A DNA stretch of 7,634 bases from an uncultured Acetatifactor sp. (GTDB lineage: Bacteria; Bacillota; Clostridia; Lachnospirales; Lachnospiraceae), in contig CANRMK010000114.1 in assembly GCA_947631715.1 (NCBI GenBank), positions 1-7,634 of the forward strand, read 5' to 3'. Positions 1-7,500 of this stretch are shown one piece after another. Numbering within the stretch: the first letter of the stretch is position 1; each line of letters starts with the position of its first letter. The notes beneath the pieces are model-generated. The model did no database searches. It was not told where the DNA came from and was given only the letters and a program-made list of their open reading frames with translations. The translations under genes were made by a program, and so were the position numbers.

Positions 1-734
1 CCAGCCGTATCCGCATCTATGGCCTCTATGATTTTCATGCCTGCCTTTTGGGCCAGTGCCGTCATCTGTTCCAGCGTATATCCTCTCTGAAAATGCTGCT
101 CGTTCTCTTTCCGGAAGCGGCCGTCCTCCTCCTGAAGAAACAGGGTCAGATCATACTCATTGATCTCTTCCTCCGGATCATAGAAGTTTTCCCAGATAAA
201 ACTGCAGCTTTCCCGGTTCTCCGCAATCACGGTGTCCCCCAGGATCTCCCGGTATTTATATTCTGTGTTAAAATCAAAGAGAAATACGCCCCCGGGGAAC
301 AGATAATTATTCACCAGGGAAAACACCTGCAGCAGCTCTTCCTCCTCCAGGATATAATTCAGGGAATCGCAGACACAGTAAATCGTCCCCGCCGTACTGT
401 ACAGCTCCAGCTCCCTCATATCCTGCTGAAGGTACAGGATCTCGGAGCCGCTCTCCTCCCGCTTCCTCATGGCCGCGTTCAGCATGGCCTCCGACTGATC
501 TACCCCGATCATATCATAGCCCTTTGCATACAGGATCTCTGTCAGAGTCCCCGTTCCGCAGCCAAGATCCACCACCAGGTTCTTCTCCGCCTCAAGCGGC
601 GTCTCTGCATCCCGCTCAGGCCTGGAGACGCCGTATCTTTTGATCGCCTGATCCAGGCGTTCCCCCCATAGCTCATAGGGGACATTGTCCATCAGCTCAT
701 CATAGACTTTTGCAAATTCTCCGTATGCTTCCAT
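1..734 (-). CDS. Class I SAM-dependent methyltransferase, 3' end cut by window edge
   Basis: I translated this gene from the minus strand: 244 complete codons plus two bases are visible and no stop is reached before the left edge. It is a cytosolic Rossmann-fold methyltransferase. Motif I is VVDLGCGTGTLT (residues 54-65), the ribose-binding acidic residue is D79 in GVDQS, a motif II-like QDMREL lies at 104-109, and a motif GGVFLFDFNT lies at 148-157. Small family members of this kind are about 250 residues, so probably only a few C-terminal residues are missing. The ATG at 734 is chosen because a GGAGG (741-745) sits six bases upstream; the nearby ATG at 739 is out of frame. The substrate cannot be read from the sequence; relatives act on small molecules, quinones, tRNA or proteins. 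It lies 77 bases after the DUF368 gene with no clear promoter between, so cotranscription is possible. The fold is near certain; the function is unknown. Confidence 0.93.
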   Translation of the reverse strand, partial: MEAYGEFAKVYDELMDNVPYELWGERLDQAIKRYGVSRPERDAETPLEAEKNLVVDLGCGTGTLTEILYAKGYDMIGVDQSEAMLNAAMRKREESGSEILYLQQDMRELELYSTAGTIYCVCDSLNYILEEEELLQVFSLVNNYLFPGGVFLFDFNTEYKYREILGDTVIAENRESCSFIWENFYDPEEEINEYDLTLFLQEEDGRFRKENEQHFQRGYTLEQMTALAQKAGMKIIEAIDADTA

Positions 735-740
735 GGCATA

Positions 741-745
741 CCTCC
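741..745 (-). promoter_or_regulatory. Ribosome binding site of the methyltransferase
   Basis: GGAGG on the minus strand, six bases before the ATG at 734. It decides between that ATG and the out-of-frame ATG at 739, which would be too close to the GGAGG. Confidence 0.8.
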
Positions 746-811
746 GTCACTCCGATGAAAACGCCTGCTCAACGCAAAAGCAGTCCGCCCGGCATTTTTT
801 AGGGTCTTGCG

Positions 812-1657
812 CTATTCCCCCAGCTTCATCGATATCACAAATCCAACTGCCAGCGCAGCCAAGCCTGTGACCGCGCTCACCACGGTCAGCGCCGGGAACG
901 TCCCCATCAGCAGGATCGCAATGGGCGAGGAAACGATCAGTCCGATAATCGCCCAGTACGCATACAGGGGGAATTTCTCAAAAATAATCTCCACAAGCTT
1001 GGCGATGGCGAAGATGCCCAGCACAACGCCGATCCCAAAGGGAATCAGAATACCGCAGCCTTGCAGAATGCCCTGCATATCGAAATCCGCCAGCGCGGTA
1101 AAGAAGTCCTTGATCGCATTTAGCACTGGATTGTAAAAACCCATCAGCATCAGCACCATGGAGCCGCTGACTCCGGGAATCACCATAGTTGCCGAGGCTA
1201 TCACACCCACCCCCAGCAGTTTCAGCACATTCAGCAGTCCAAAGGAGAGATCCGCGGCATCCCCCTCGGATTCCCCCATAGCGGCAAACACCACGACAAT
1301 GGCAAAGAACGCCAGGCCCGCCACAATATGCCCGGGACGGATTTTCTTTCCTTTCACGTTTTTCCAGACAGCCGGAAGACCTCCCAGGATCAGTCCCACG
1401 AACAGCAGATTTGTTTGAATAGGAAAATGCTCGAACAGCCAGGTCAGGCCGAAAGAGCTTCCCGCAATGGCGATCACCATACCTACCGCGATGGGGAGCA
1501 GAAAGAGAACGCTTTTCTTAAACTCCTTGAACAAATGCGTGATACAGTGGATCAGTCTGTCATAAATCCCCATGGATACCATCATGGTGCCGCCGCTGAC
1601 TCCGGGTATGATATTTGCGATACCGATCACCATACCTTTTAAAATACTTTTGATCAT
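812..1657 (-). CDS. DUF368 family membrane protein, probable polyprenyl-phosphate translocase (PopT-like)
   Basis: This is a 281-residue, highly hydrophobic polytopic inner-membrane protein of the DUF368 family. Published work on this family (PopT) and on the DedA family (UptA) supports a role in returning undecaprenyl phosphate across the membrane for reuse in wall and surface-glycan synthesis; that this protein does so is inferred from family membership. The internal duplication is visible. IIPGVSGGT (16-24) is echoed by VIPGVSGSM (159-167), each followed by a matching helix containing MGIYD or MGFYN. A second pair, FEHFPIQ (75-81) and FEKFPLY (226-232), precedes hydrophobic segments containing GLILGGLP and GLIVSSPI. 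The ATG at 1657 has GGAGAAG (1662-1668) four bases upstream. It is separated from hisC by 70 bases holding a good promoter candidate, so it probably has its own transcript, perhaps shared with the methyltransferase. Length is normal for the family and no lesion is seen. Confidence 0.95.
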   Translation of the reverse strand: MIKSILKGMVIGIANIIPGVSGGTMMVSMGIYDRLIHCITHLFKEFKKSVLFLLPIAVGMVIAIAGSSFGLTWLFEHFPIQTNLLFVGLILGGLPAVWKNVKGKKIRPGHIVAGLAFFAIVVVFAAMGESEGDAADLSFGLLNVLKLLGVGVIASATMVIPGVSGSMVLMLMGFYNPVLNAIKDFFTALADFDMQGILQGCGILIPFGIGVVLGIFAIAKLVEIIFEKFPLYAYWAIIGLIVSSPIAILLMGTFPALTVVSAVTGLAALAVGFVISMKLGE

Positions 1658-1661
1658 TGTG

Positions 1662-1668
1662 CTTCTCC
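1662..1668 (-). promoter_or_regulatory. Ribosome binding site of the DUF368 gene
   Basis: GGAGAAG on the minus strand, with four bases between it and the ATG at 1657 (six if only GGAGA is counted). Confidence 0.7.
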
Positions 1669-1715
1669 GTTTCTTTCATTGATTCTATCTATTTTATATT
1701 TCTCCGGTCGGTATG

Positions 1716-1744
1716 ATTATTCAGGACTTATCTGTATTTGTCAA
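1716..1744 (-). promoter_or_regulatory. Sigma-A-type promoter upstream of the DUF368 gene
   Basis: On the minus strand a perfect -35 hexamer TTGACA (1739-1744) is followed by exactly 17 bases and then AATAAT (1716-1721), a five-of-six match to the TATAAT consensus. The -35 lies inside the last codons of hisC (Leu-Asp-Lys-Tyr-Arg) and the -10 lies just after its stop. Transcription would start near 1709 and leave a leader of about 50 bases before the DUF368 ATG. The hexamer match and spacing are seen directly; activity is inferred. The -35 could be chance coding sequence. Confidence 0.6.
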
Positions 1745-2789
1745 GATATTCCTTTAAAAATCCTATCAGCCTGTCCATCTGCTCCTCCGTTCCCACCGTT
1801 ATCCTCAGGTAATTGGAGATCCTTGGTCTGTTCCAGTAGCGCACATAGATATCCGCCTCTCTCAGCGCCGCAAAGATCTGTTCTGCGGGAACTTTTTCAT
1901 GGGAGGCAAAAATGAAGTTGGCCCTGGAATCCGGGAAAGTAAAACCGAGCTCTCTCAGTTCGGCCTTGGCCCGCTCTCTGGCAGCTATGATCTTTCCCGT
2001 CGTTTCCTTAAAATACCCATCGTCTCTCACAGCCTCCACGCCCAGGAGCTGAGCCGGCAGATTCATGGTATAAGAATTAAAGGAAAACTTCACATCGTTC
2101 AAATATCCGATCAGCTTTTTGCTGCCGATGCAGAAGCCGATCCGCAGCCCCGCCATGGCTCTGGACTTGGAAAAAGTCTGTACGACCAGCAGATTGTCAT
2201 ATTTTTTCAGCAAGGGCAGCGCGCTTTCCCCGCCGAAATCCACATAGGCCTCGTCCACGATCACTACCACATCCCGGTTGGCCGCTATGATCTCTTCCAC
2301 CGTATCCAGGCTCTCAAAGACTCCTGTGGGGGCATTGGGGTTCGGAAAAATAACGCCTCCGTTCGGCCTCTTGTAATCCTCCGGCCGGATATGCCAGTCC
2401 GAATCCAGCGCACAGGTCTGATAGGGAATCCGATACAGATCCGCCCAGACATCATAAAAAGAATAGGTCACATCCGGAAACAGAATGGGCAGCTTTCCGT
2501 TAAAAAATGTAAGGAACGCCATGGACAGCACATCGTCCGACCCCACTCCCACAAAGACCTGGCCGGGATCCACATGATAATATTCCGCCAGCGCATCTAC
2601 TAACGGCGTGGTATGGGAATCCGGGTACAGGCGGAGCCTGCCGCAGTCCATCTCCTCCGCAAGTCTTTTTACCCCGGGCGCAGGCGGATAAGGACATTCA
2701 TTGGTATTGAGCTTGATCATATCCGGCTTATCCGGCTGTTCTCCGGCCACATAGGGCACTACCTTACGCACATTGTCTTCCCACGTCAT
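1728..2789 (-). CDS. hisC: Histidinol-phosphate aminotransferase
   Basis: A 353-residue fold-type I PLP aminotransferase, the normal HisC length. It would convert imidazole-acetol phosphate and glutamate to histidinol phosphate and 2-oxoglutarate in histidine synthesis, in the cytosol. Visible motifs are the substrate-arm LNTNECPYPP (27-36), RLYPD (53-57), GVGSDDVL (81-88) near the cofactor phosphate, PNPNAPTG (149-156), VDEAY (178-182) with the Asp that pairs with the PLP ring nitrogen, TFSKS (205-209) with the Schiff-base Lys208, and LRITVGT (328-334) with Arg329 for the substrate carboxylate. An in-frame extension up to 2867 exists, but the ATG at 2789 is preferred: it gives a family-like N terminus (MTWEDNVRK), has GGAGG seven bases upstream, and forms a TGATG overlap with the glycosyltransferase stop. 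The usual NENP reads NECP. No other his gene is visible. A related aromatic aminotransferase or CobD-like decarboxylase is less likely. Confidence 0.94.
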   Translation of the reverse strand: MTWEDNVRKVVPYVAGEQPDKPDMIKLNTNECPYPPAPGVKRLAEEMDCGRLRLYPDSHTTPLVDALAEYYHVDPGQVFVGVGSDDVLSMAFLTFFNGKLPILFPDVTYSFYDVWADLYRIPYQTCALDSDWHIRPEDYKRPNGGVIFPNPNAPTGVFESLDTVEEIIAANRDVVVIVDEAYVDFGGESALPLLKKYDNLLVVQTFSKSRAMAGLRIGFCIGSKKLIGYLNDVKFSFNSYTMNLPAQLLGVEAVRDDGYFKETTGKIIAARERAKAELRELGFTFPDSRANFIFASHEKVPAEQIFAALREADIYVRYWNRPRISNYLRITVGTEEQMDRLIGFLKEYLDKYR

Positions 2790-3826
2790 CACTGTTCCTC
2801 CCCGGGTGCCTGACCGGACGTTTTCTTTTCCAGCTCCGATCGATACAGCATCACCTGTTCTTCCCATCCCAACTGTTCATAGCAGCGGATCAGCCCCTCC
2901 AGTCCCTGTCTGTCTCCGGAGCGCACGTCCAGGATAGGCTGCGTCTCATATACAGCATTATAATACCAGACAGCCGCCTCTTCCAGATCTTTCGTTTCCT
3001 CATAGAATAGCCCCAGTTCGCAGCAGATCTCCGAACAGGCTTCCTCCGCAATCACCTTTGTGGCATATTTAAAGAAAGTGACCGTATCCCCCGCCAGTCT
3101 GGCCGCTCTCGCCGCTACACAGCAGGCTTCCGCGATCTCTTCACTGTCCCGGTCTCCGTCCGCCGCCGAAGCCTGGAAAAATTCCGCTGCCCGGGCGAAA
3201 TCCTCTTGGCTGCCCGCCATCATCAGCTCCCGCGCATAGAGATCATGCAGCCTTTTGGGCAGGCGGTATCCCTTTGCACAGTGGCGGTAAAAGCTGTCCA
3301 GGTCGCGCTTGGCATGGCTGGCGGCAGGCATATGTTCGATCACAATGTCACTGTCGAACACCACCGGCGTCAGGCGCACCGTCTCGTGAATGGGCGCCTC
3401 CCAGACAAAATCGCGCTTTCTCTTAAAAAGCTTGGGACGGTATTCCTCATCATAATTATATACGGTCCTGAACTGCAGCTGATTTGCATATTTCATCTGA
3501 ACGATCTCTATCTCCGGGAGAAGCGTCTTTTTCATCTGCCGGAACCGTTCCCTGTTCTCCTCAGACAGCACCTCGTCGGCATCGGCCGAGTAAATATATT
3601 CCTGGGTAGCCTTGGAAAATGCAAAATTCCTCGCCTCGCTGAAATCATCTGTCCAGGAAAACTCATAGATCCTGTCCGTATATCTTGCGGCTTCGCGCAT
3701 GGTCCCGTCCGTTGACCCGGTGTCCACTATAATGATCTCGTCCACCAGATCCGCCACACTGTCCAGGCACCTGGCAAGTATGCTTTCTTCATTTTTTACG
3801 ATCATACAGAGCGATATCGTGATCAA
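2789..3826 (-). CDS. Family 2 glycosyltransferase with TPR-like C-terminal region
   Basis: With a TTG start at 3826 the product has 345 residues. Residues 1-150 are a GT-A fold: ISLCMIVKNEE (4-14) opens the nucleotide-sugar site, VDTGSTDGT (34-42) is the classic GT2 loop, SADADEV (80-86) holds the DXD-type metal-binding acids, and WEAPIHETV (142-150) is typical of this subfamily. Residues about 190-335 are alpha-helical with TPR-like spacing, for example the helix pairs around 230-260 and 265-295. No membrane segment is seen, so it should act on the cytosolic side, adding a sugar to a lipid-linked or protein acceptor; donor and acceptor are unknown. The start is unusual. No ATG fits, the next Met (residue 8) would cut strand one, and GGGAGG (3830-3835) lies only three bases from the TTG. 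A TTG at 3895 would add 23 residues unlike the family. The stop overlaps the hisC ATG by one base (TGATG), indicating coupling. Confidence 0.88.
   Translation of the reverse strand: MITISLCMIVKNEESILARCLDSVADLVDEIIIVDTGSTDGTMREAARYTDRIYEFSWTDDFSEARNFAFSKATQEYIYSADADEVLSEENRERFRQMKKTLLPEIEIVQMKYANQLQFRTVYNYDEEYRPKLFKRKRDFVWEAPIHETVRLTPVVFDSDIVIEHMPAASHAKRDLDSFYRHCAKGYRLPKRLHDLYARELMMAGSQEDFARAAEFFQASAADGDRDSEEIAEACCVAARAARLAGDTVTFFKYATKVIAEEACSEICCELGLFYEETKDLEEAAVWYYNAVYETQPILDVRSGDRQGLEGLIRCYEQLGWEEQVMLYRSELEKKTSGQAPGEEQ
2797..2803 (-). promoter_or_regulatory. Ribosome binding site that sets the hisC start
   Basis: GGGGAGG on the minus strand, lying inside the end of the glycosyltransferase gene and ending seven bases before the hisC ATG at 2789. 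It supports that ATG over the longer in-frame reading that begins at 2867. Confidence 0.8.
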
Positions 3827-3829
3827 CGA

Positions 3830-3835
3830 CCTCCC
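3830..3835 (-). promoter_or_regulatory. Ribosome binding site at the glycosyltransferase TTG start
   Basis: GGGAGG on the minus strand, three bases before the TTG at 3826. The spacing is shorter than usual, but this is the only strong Shine-Dalgarno near the point where family homology begins. Confidence 0.5.
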
Positions 3836-3878
3836 GCCTTTCTGCCCTCTGATGCGGCCAGATATAATAATACCAAAA

Positions 3879-4508
3879 TTACCATAAGCGCACAACTGTT
3901 TCTCCGCAGATTTTATGAAAAGTCAGAACGACAAGCAGTCCCGCCGTGATATACGGAAGAAACGGAACCGGCTCTTTCAGCCTGCCCCGGAGGGAAATAT
4001 TTCTCCTGAACGCCTGGATCACAGCTAGCAGCAGAAAAGCAGCCGTCATATGGCCCCAGCACTCCCACAGCTTTAGTCCCAGTCCCGTCTCCGCTCCGGC
4101 GCAGACGCAGAAAGCGTAACAGTCGGCCCGCCCATACATTTTCGAGAACAAAAAGAGCTGAAGCAGGCAGAACAGGACAAGCCCCCCGATCCCCCCTGAT
4201 CCCGTCTCTGTCCGGCGCACCCAGAGCAGCGCCACAGCGGCCGCCCCGGAAATCCACCAGACAAAATTATATACCTGGCAGGTCTTTCTGTCCGTGGCAC
4301 ATGCCAGCAGCAGACAACCAGCTATGACAGAGATCAGGAATCCCAGAAAAAGATCTTCCGGACAGTAAAAGCATCTAAGGTATATTGCCCACAGGAATGC
4401 TCCGGGCAGGATCTCCGCAAACATATCCCACCCCGCTTCTTTCGCGTTCTCCCACTTTCCGATCAGGGACAGCCCTGCCCAGACCGTCCCCAAAATAACC
4501 GTAATCAC
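3879..4508 (-). CDS. A24 family (prepilin-peptidase-like) membrane protein
   Basis: A 209-residue polytopic membrane protein with about seven hydrophobic segments (roughly 34-46, 53-70, 83-97, 107-123, 130-143, 153-166 and 182-197). A24 aspartyl peptidases cleave the leader of type IV pilin-like or Flp subunits at the cytosolic membrane face, using one Asp in a DxxxxxxPN-type motif and one in GxGD. Candidates here are D73 in DRKTCQVYN (73-81) and D129 in GRAD (126-129), each next to a membrane segment. KEPVPFLPYI (178-187) resembles the conserved end of the family. There is no N-terminal Cys-rich methylase domain, as in short Tad/CpaA-type peptidases. The assignment rests on these motifs alone; the second one is degenerate (A128 where the usual motif has Gly). 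The GTG start at 4508 overlaps the upstream TGA (GTGA) and has no evident Shine-Dalgarno, so it is probably translated by coupling. A pilin substrate is not visible in the window. Confidence 0.78.
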   Translation of the reverse strand: MITVILGTVWAGLSLIGKWENAKEAGWDMFAEILPGAFLWAIYLRCFYCPEDLFLGFLISVIAGCLLLACATDRKTCQVYNFVWWISGAAAVALLWVRRTETGSGGIGGLVLFCLLQLFLFSKMYGRADCYAFCVCAGAETGLGLKLWECWGHMTAAFLLLAVIQAFRRNISLRGRLKEPVPFLPYITAGLLVVLTFHKICGETVVRLW

Positions 4509-7500
4509 CGCAGTCTGGTGCGGAATTCATCCAGCACCGTCCCATCCACTCCCACAACGCTCACCGCAGGATGCTCTTCCAGCTTCCGATCGCCTTTATA
4601 GGCCCGCACAGTAATTTCATACTTCTGATCGTACGGGGTCTTCAGGGGAATCATGAACTGAATCTGTTCTCTGTGCACATAAGCCGGATCGGCCGTGTAG
4701 GAAAACGTCCTGTTCAGATTCGGATCCAGCCGCGCCATTTCCTCCGGAAATTCCACATCCACCCGGTCCGCATATCCCCAGACGGAAAATGTCAGGATCC
4801 CGCTCTCTCCATTTTTAAAGACAGGGGTATGGGGTTCCAGAATCCTTTCCACCTGTGCCTTCAGGTCAAACTCTGTCATTCCCCGGGAATCCTCCGCTTT
4901 ATTTCCCACATGGTCCACCGCATAGGCAGTCACTCCAAAGTCACCGCTGAAGACCGGCTCGTCCCTGGTGATCTCTATGCGGACCGCTCCGTCGCTATCC
5001 GGATAATATCGGTTTTCTATAGCATTATCCCGGTTCACGACGCAGACATAAAATTCTTTCACACCGCTCAGAGAATCCTCTGCCGTGACCGTCAGCGTAA
5101 TATCCCCCGTCCTCCTGTCGATCAGCTCCCGATTGTCCAGAATGTCCAGTCCGTTTATGACCGGCGGTTCTCCGTCTGCGATGACCGTGAGCCCGTTTTC
5201 CAAGTCTCTGTCGTGATCCGAATACACAATGCGGCCCTTATGGTCTGCCCCTGCTGCCGGAACGATCTTTATGGCGGTTCCCGTGAGTGCCCTGTCCAGC
5301 ACGAATTTCTGTACCGCCTCTATTTTCCTGTTTCCATCCGACCGGGTCATCACAGTATAGGGGTACAGCGCCAGCACCGGCTCGCCCTGCTGGGAATACC
5401 TGATCTCATCGGCAGACACAGGGATGCTTCCGCCCTTGATCTCCCTGGAGGGCGCATATACGATATTTCTGGCTGTTCCCGCCTCTGTGCAGGACTCAAA
5501 GATCATATAGTTAGGCTGGTAGGAAAGAGATGCGATTCCCTCCATGCCGGACCGGTATTGAAGAGCAAAAGAAGTTTCCCCGTCACTTTTCACATACCAG
5601 GTGTCCGTGCCGGCCTCAAATACATTATCCCCGCTTTGTATTGTCAGAGGCTCCGTAAACAGGCTCCATGCCGTATCTTCGCTTTCCACACAGATATGGA
5701 CAGCTTCTCCCTGATTTCCGGCCACGTCCACCGCCGCTATGTGAAGATATTTCTTCTGGCCGGCTTCCTGGCCGTCAAACACCACTGCAGCGGAGGGCTC
5801 CGGTGTGTATTTCGCCGTTTCTTTGGATACTGTGCACTCTTCCCGGTCATTGACCAGATAATAATAGCCCGCCACGCCGGATGTCAGGGTATTGGCCGTG
5901 GTATTGGAACGGCAGAGGGGCGTATCAGACCCTATAAAATAAGATTCCGCCACATGGTAGTAAACGGTTCCGTAATCTTTCGGCTTTTGCCATTTCACCA
6001 GTACGCATCGGTCACTTTCAGGAATCAATTCCACATTCCGGGATACTGCTGCAGGCGCTGCAAGGTCCGTTGCGGTCACTCCGCACAGCTTCTGCTGTTC
6101 CGTAAAGCCGATCATCTCGGAATGAATGGTCACTTTTCCATCCCCGGTGCCGGTTCCGGAAGCCTTCTCATAATAATAAGCATATTCCGTGTTCACATAA
6201 CTGCTGCCTCCATATGCCGGATACGCACTGACGATCTGCCCCGACTCATACCCGCAGCCCACGGCATACCCGAACCGGTTCGTACACTGGCCCGGATAGT
6301 CACTGTAAGACCGGCCGCACTGCATACATTTATAAGTCACATCCCAGATTTCATGTCCCGAACAGGAATTGTTGCCGCACTGAGGACAATACGCCCCATG
6401 CACCCATGACTGGCTTCCCACATCGTAATAATCGCTGTTATTGTAAGTGTCCACATATCTTTCATTTTCATAAAAGGACCGGCTGCCGCAATATTTTGAA
6501 ACTGTGTAGCACCCGCCGTAACGGCTGGAGTCTCCCGCATGGTAATGCCGTATCACTGCACCTGCGGTCCCGCCCCTGGCTCCTCCGCCTCCTCCGGCCA
6601 TACCGGCGCCGCCGCTGCCTGTGGACTCCAGGCTGGCTTCACTTCCCCCGGCGCCGCCGTCTCCCAGCGCAGTCGCACCGCCGCCTCCGCCCGCTATGAG
6701 CAATGTCCCCTTTTGACTGCTGGAAATTATAGTGCTTCCGCCGCCGTTTCCATAGGCTGCAGCCGCACCGCCTGTGGCAAACCCGTTCTGCCCGCCCACG
6801 GTCAGACTCAGCGCCTCTCCCTGTCTCAGCCAGAACCTTGCGGTCACGCTGCCTCCGGCGCCTCCTTTGCATGCCCCGTAATTCCCGCCCTGGGCGCCGG
6901 AGGCCGTAAGCGTATAGATCCCTGTATAAGGCACAGTATAACTCTGCACGGTTCCTGAACAGGAAAAATCAAGATCCAAGGTCCGCCCGTTTCCGATATC
7001 GTCTGACTGGTTGATCCGGCTCCAGTCCTCTCCCGCCCTTTTCTGATAGACCATATAGGATTTTCCCGCACTGTCCGGCTGAGTCCAGGCCAGATCCACA
7101 GCGCCCTTTCCTCCATTGTCCTCATAATTGTCCTCCGACTCAAGGGCCAGACGGACCCAATCCGCATACAGAGTTATGTTTTCTGTGGGAGTAATCAGCT
7201 GGCCTTCACCTCCCGCCGGAAATTCAAACTGATCGTCATAATACCAGCCGCCAAAAGAAAATCCGGCTTTCTTTGCCCCCGGCAGTATGACAGGATCCCG
7301 CCCATACACTGCCGTCAAAGTATCCTCTCCGCCGTCCGGCGCTAAAAACATGTATTGTGTCCCGTCAAAAGCTCCCATAAAAGGCGTCTCTCTTTTCCAT
7401 TCCGCAAAATGCATGGTCCCGCAAATGGGCGGAACGCTTTCTCCTCCGTTCGTTTCAAAGGCGATCACTGCCCCTGGAGGCGCCGTGACACTCTCTGTTC

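Noticed and set aside
48..671. A 207-codon open frame on the plus strand
   Set aside because: Antisense to the methyltransferase, whose motifs are unambiguous on the minus strand.
765..783. Possible terminator hairpin between the DUF368 gene and the methyltransferase (CTGCT/AGCAG stem with a nearby TTTT)
   Set aside because: The stem is only five base pairs with a nine-base loop, and the T run is short and offset by three bases.
1658..1715. Terminator or riboswitch in the DUF368 leader
   Set aside because: No stable stem followed by a T run is visible, and the leader is too short for any riboswitch class I recognise.
2790..2867. A 26-residue N-terminal extension of HisC
   Set aside because: It would overlap the glycosyltransferase by 79 bases, does not look like any HisC N terminus, and the ATG at 2789 has an ideal ribosome binding site.
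4571..6409. A 612-codon open frame on the plus strand
   Set aside because: It lies wholly antisense to the surface-protein gene, has no recognisable domain, and its composition is that of a reverse-strand shadow of a gene rich in C/G third positions.
6560..6720. CRISPR-like or tandem repeat signal in the GC-rich stretch
   Set aside because: The repetition is irregular Gly/Ala codons within an open frame, with no constant repeat and spacer lengths.
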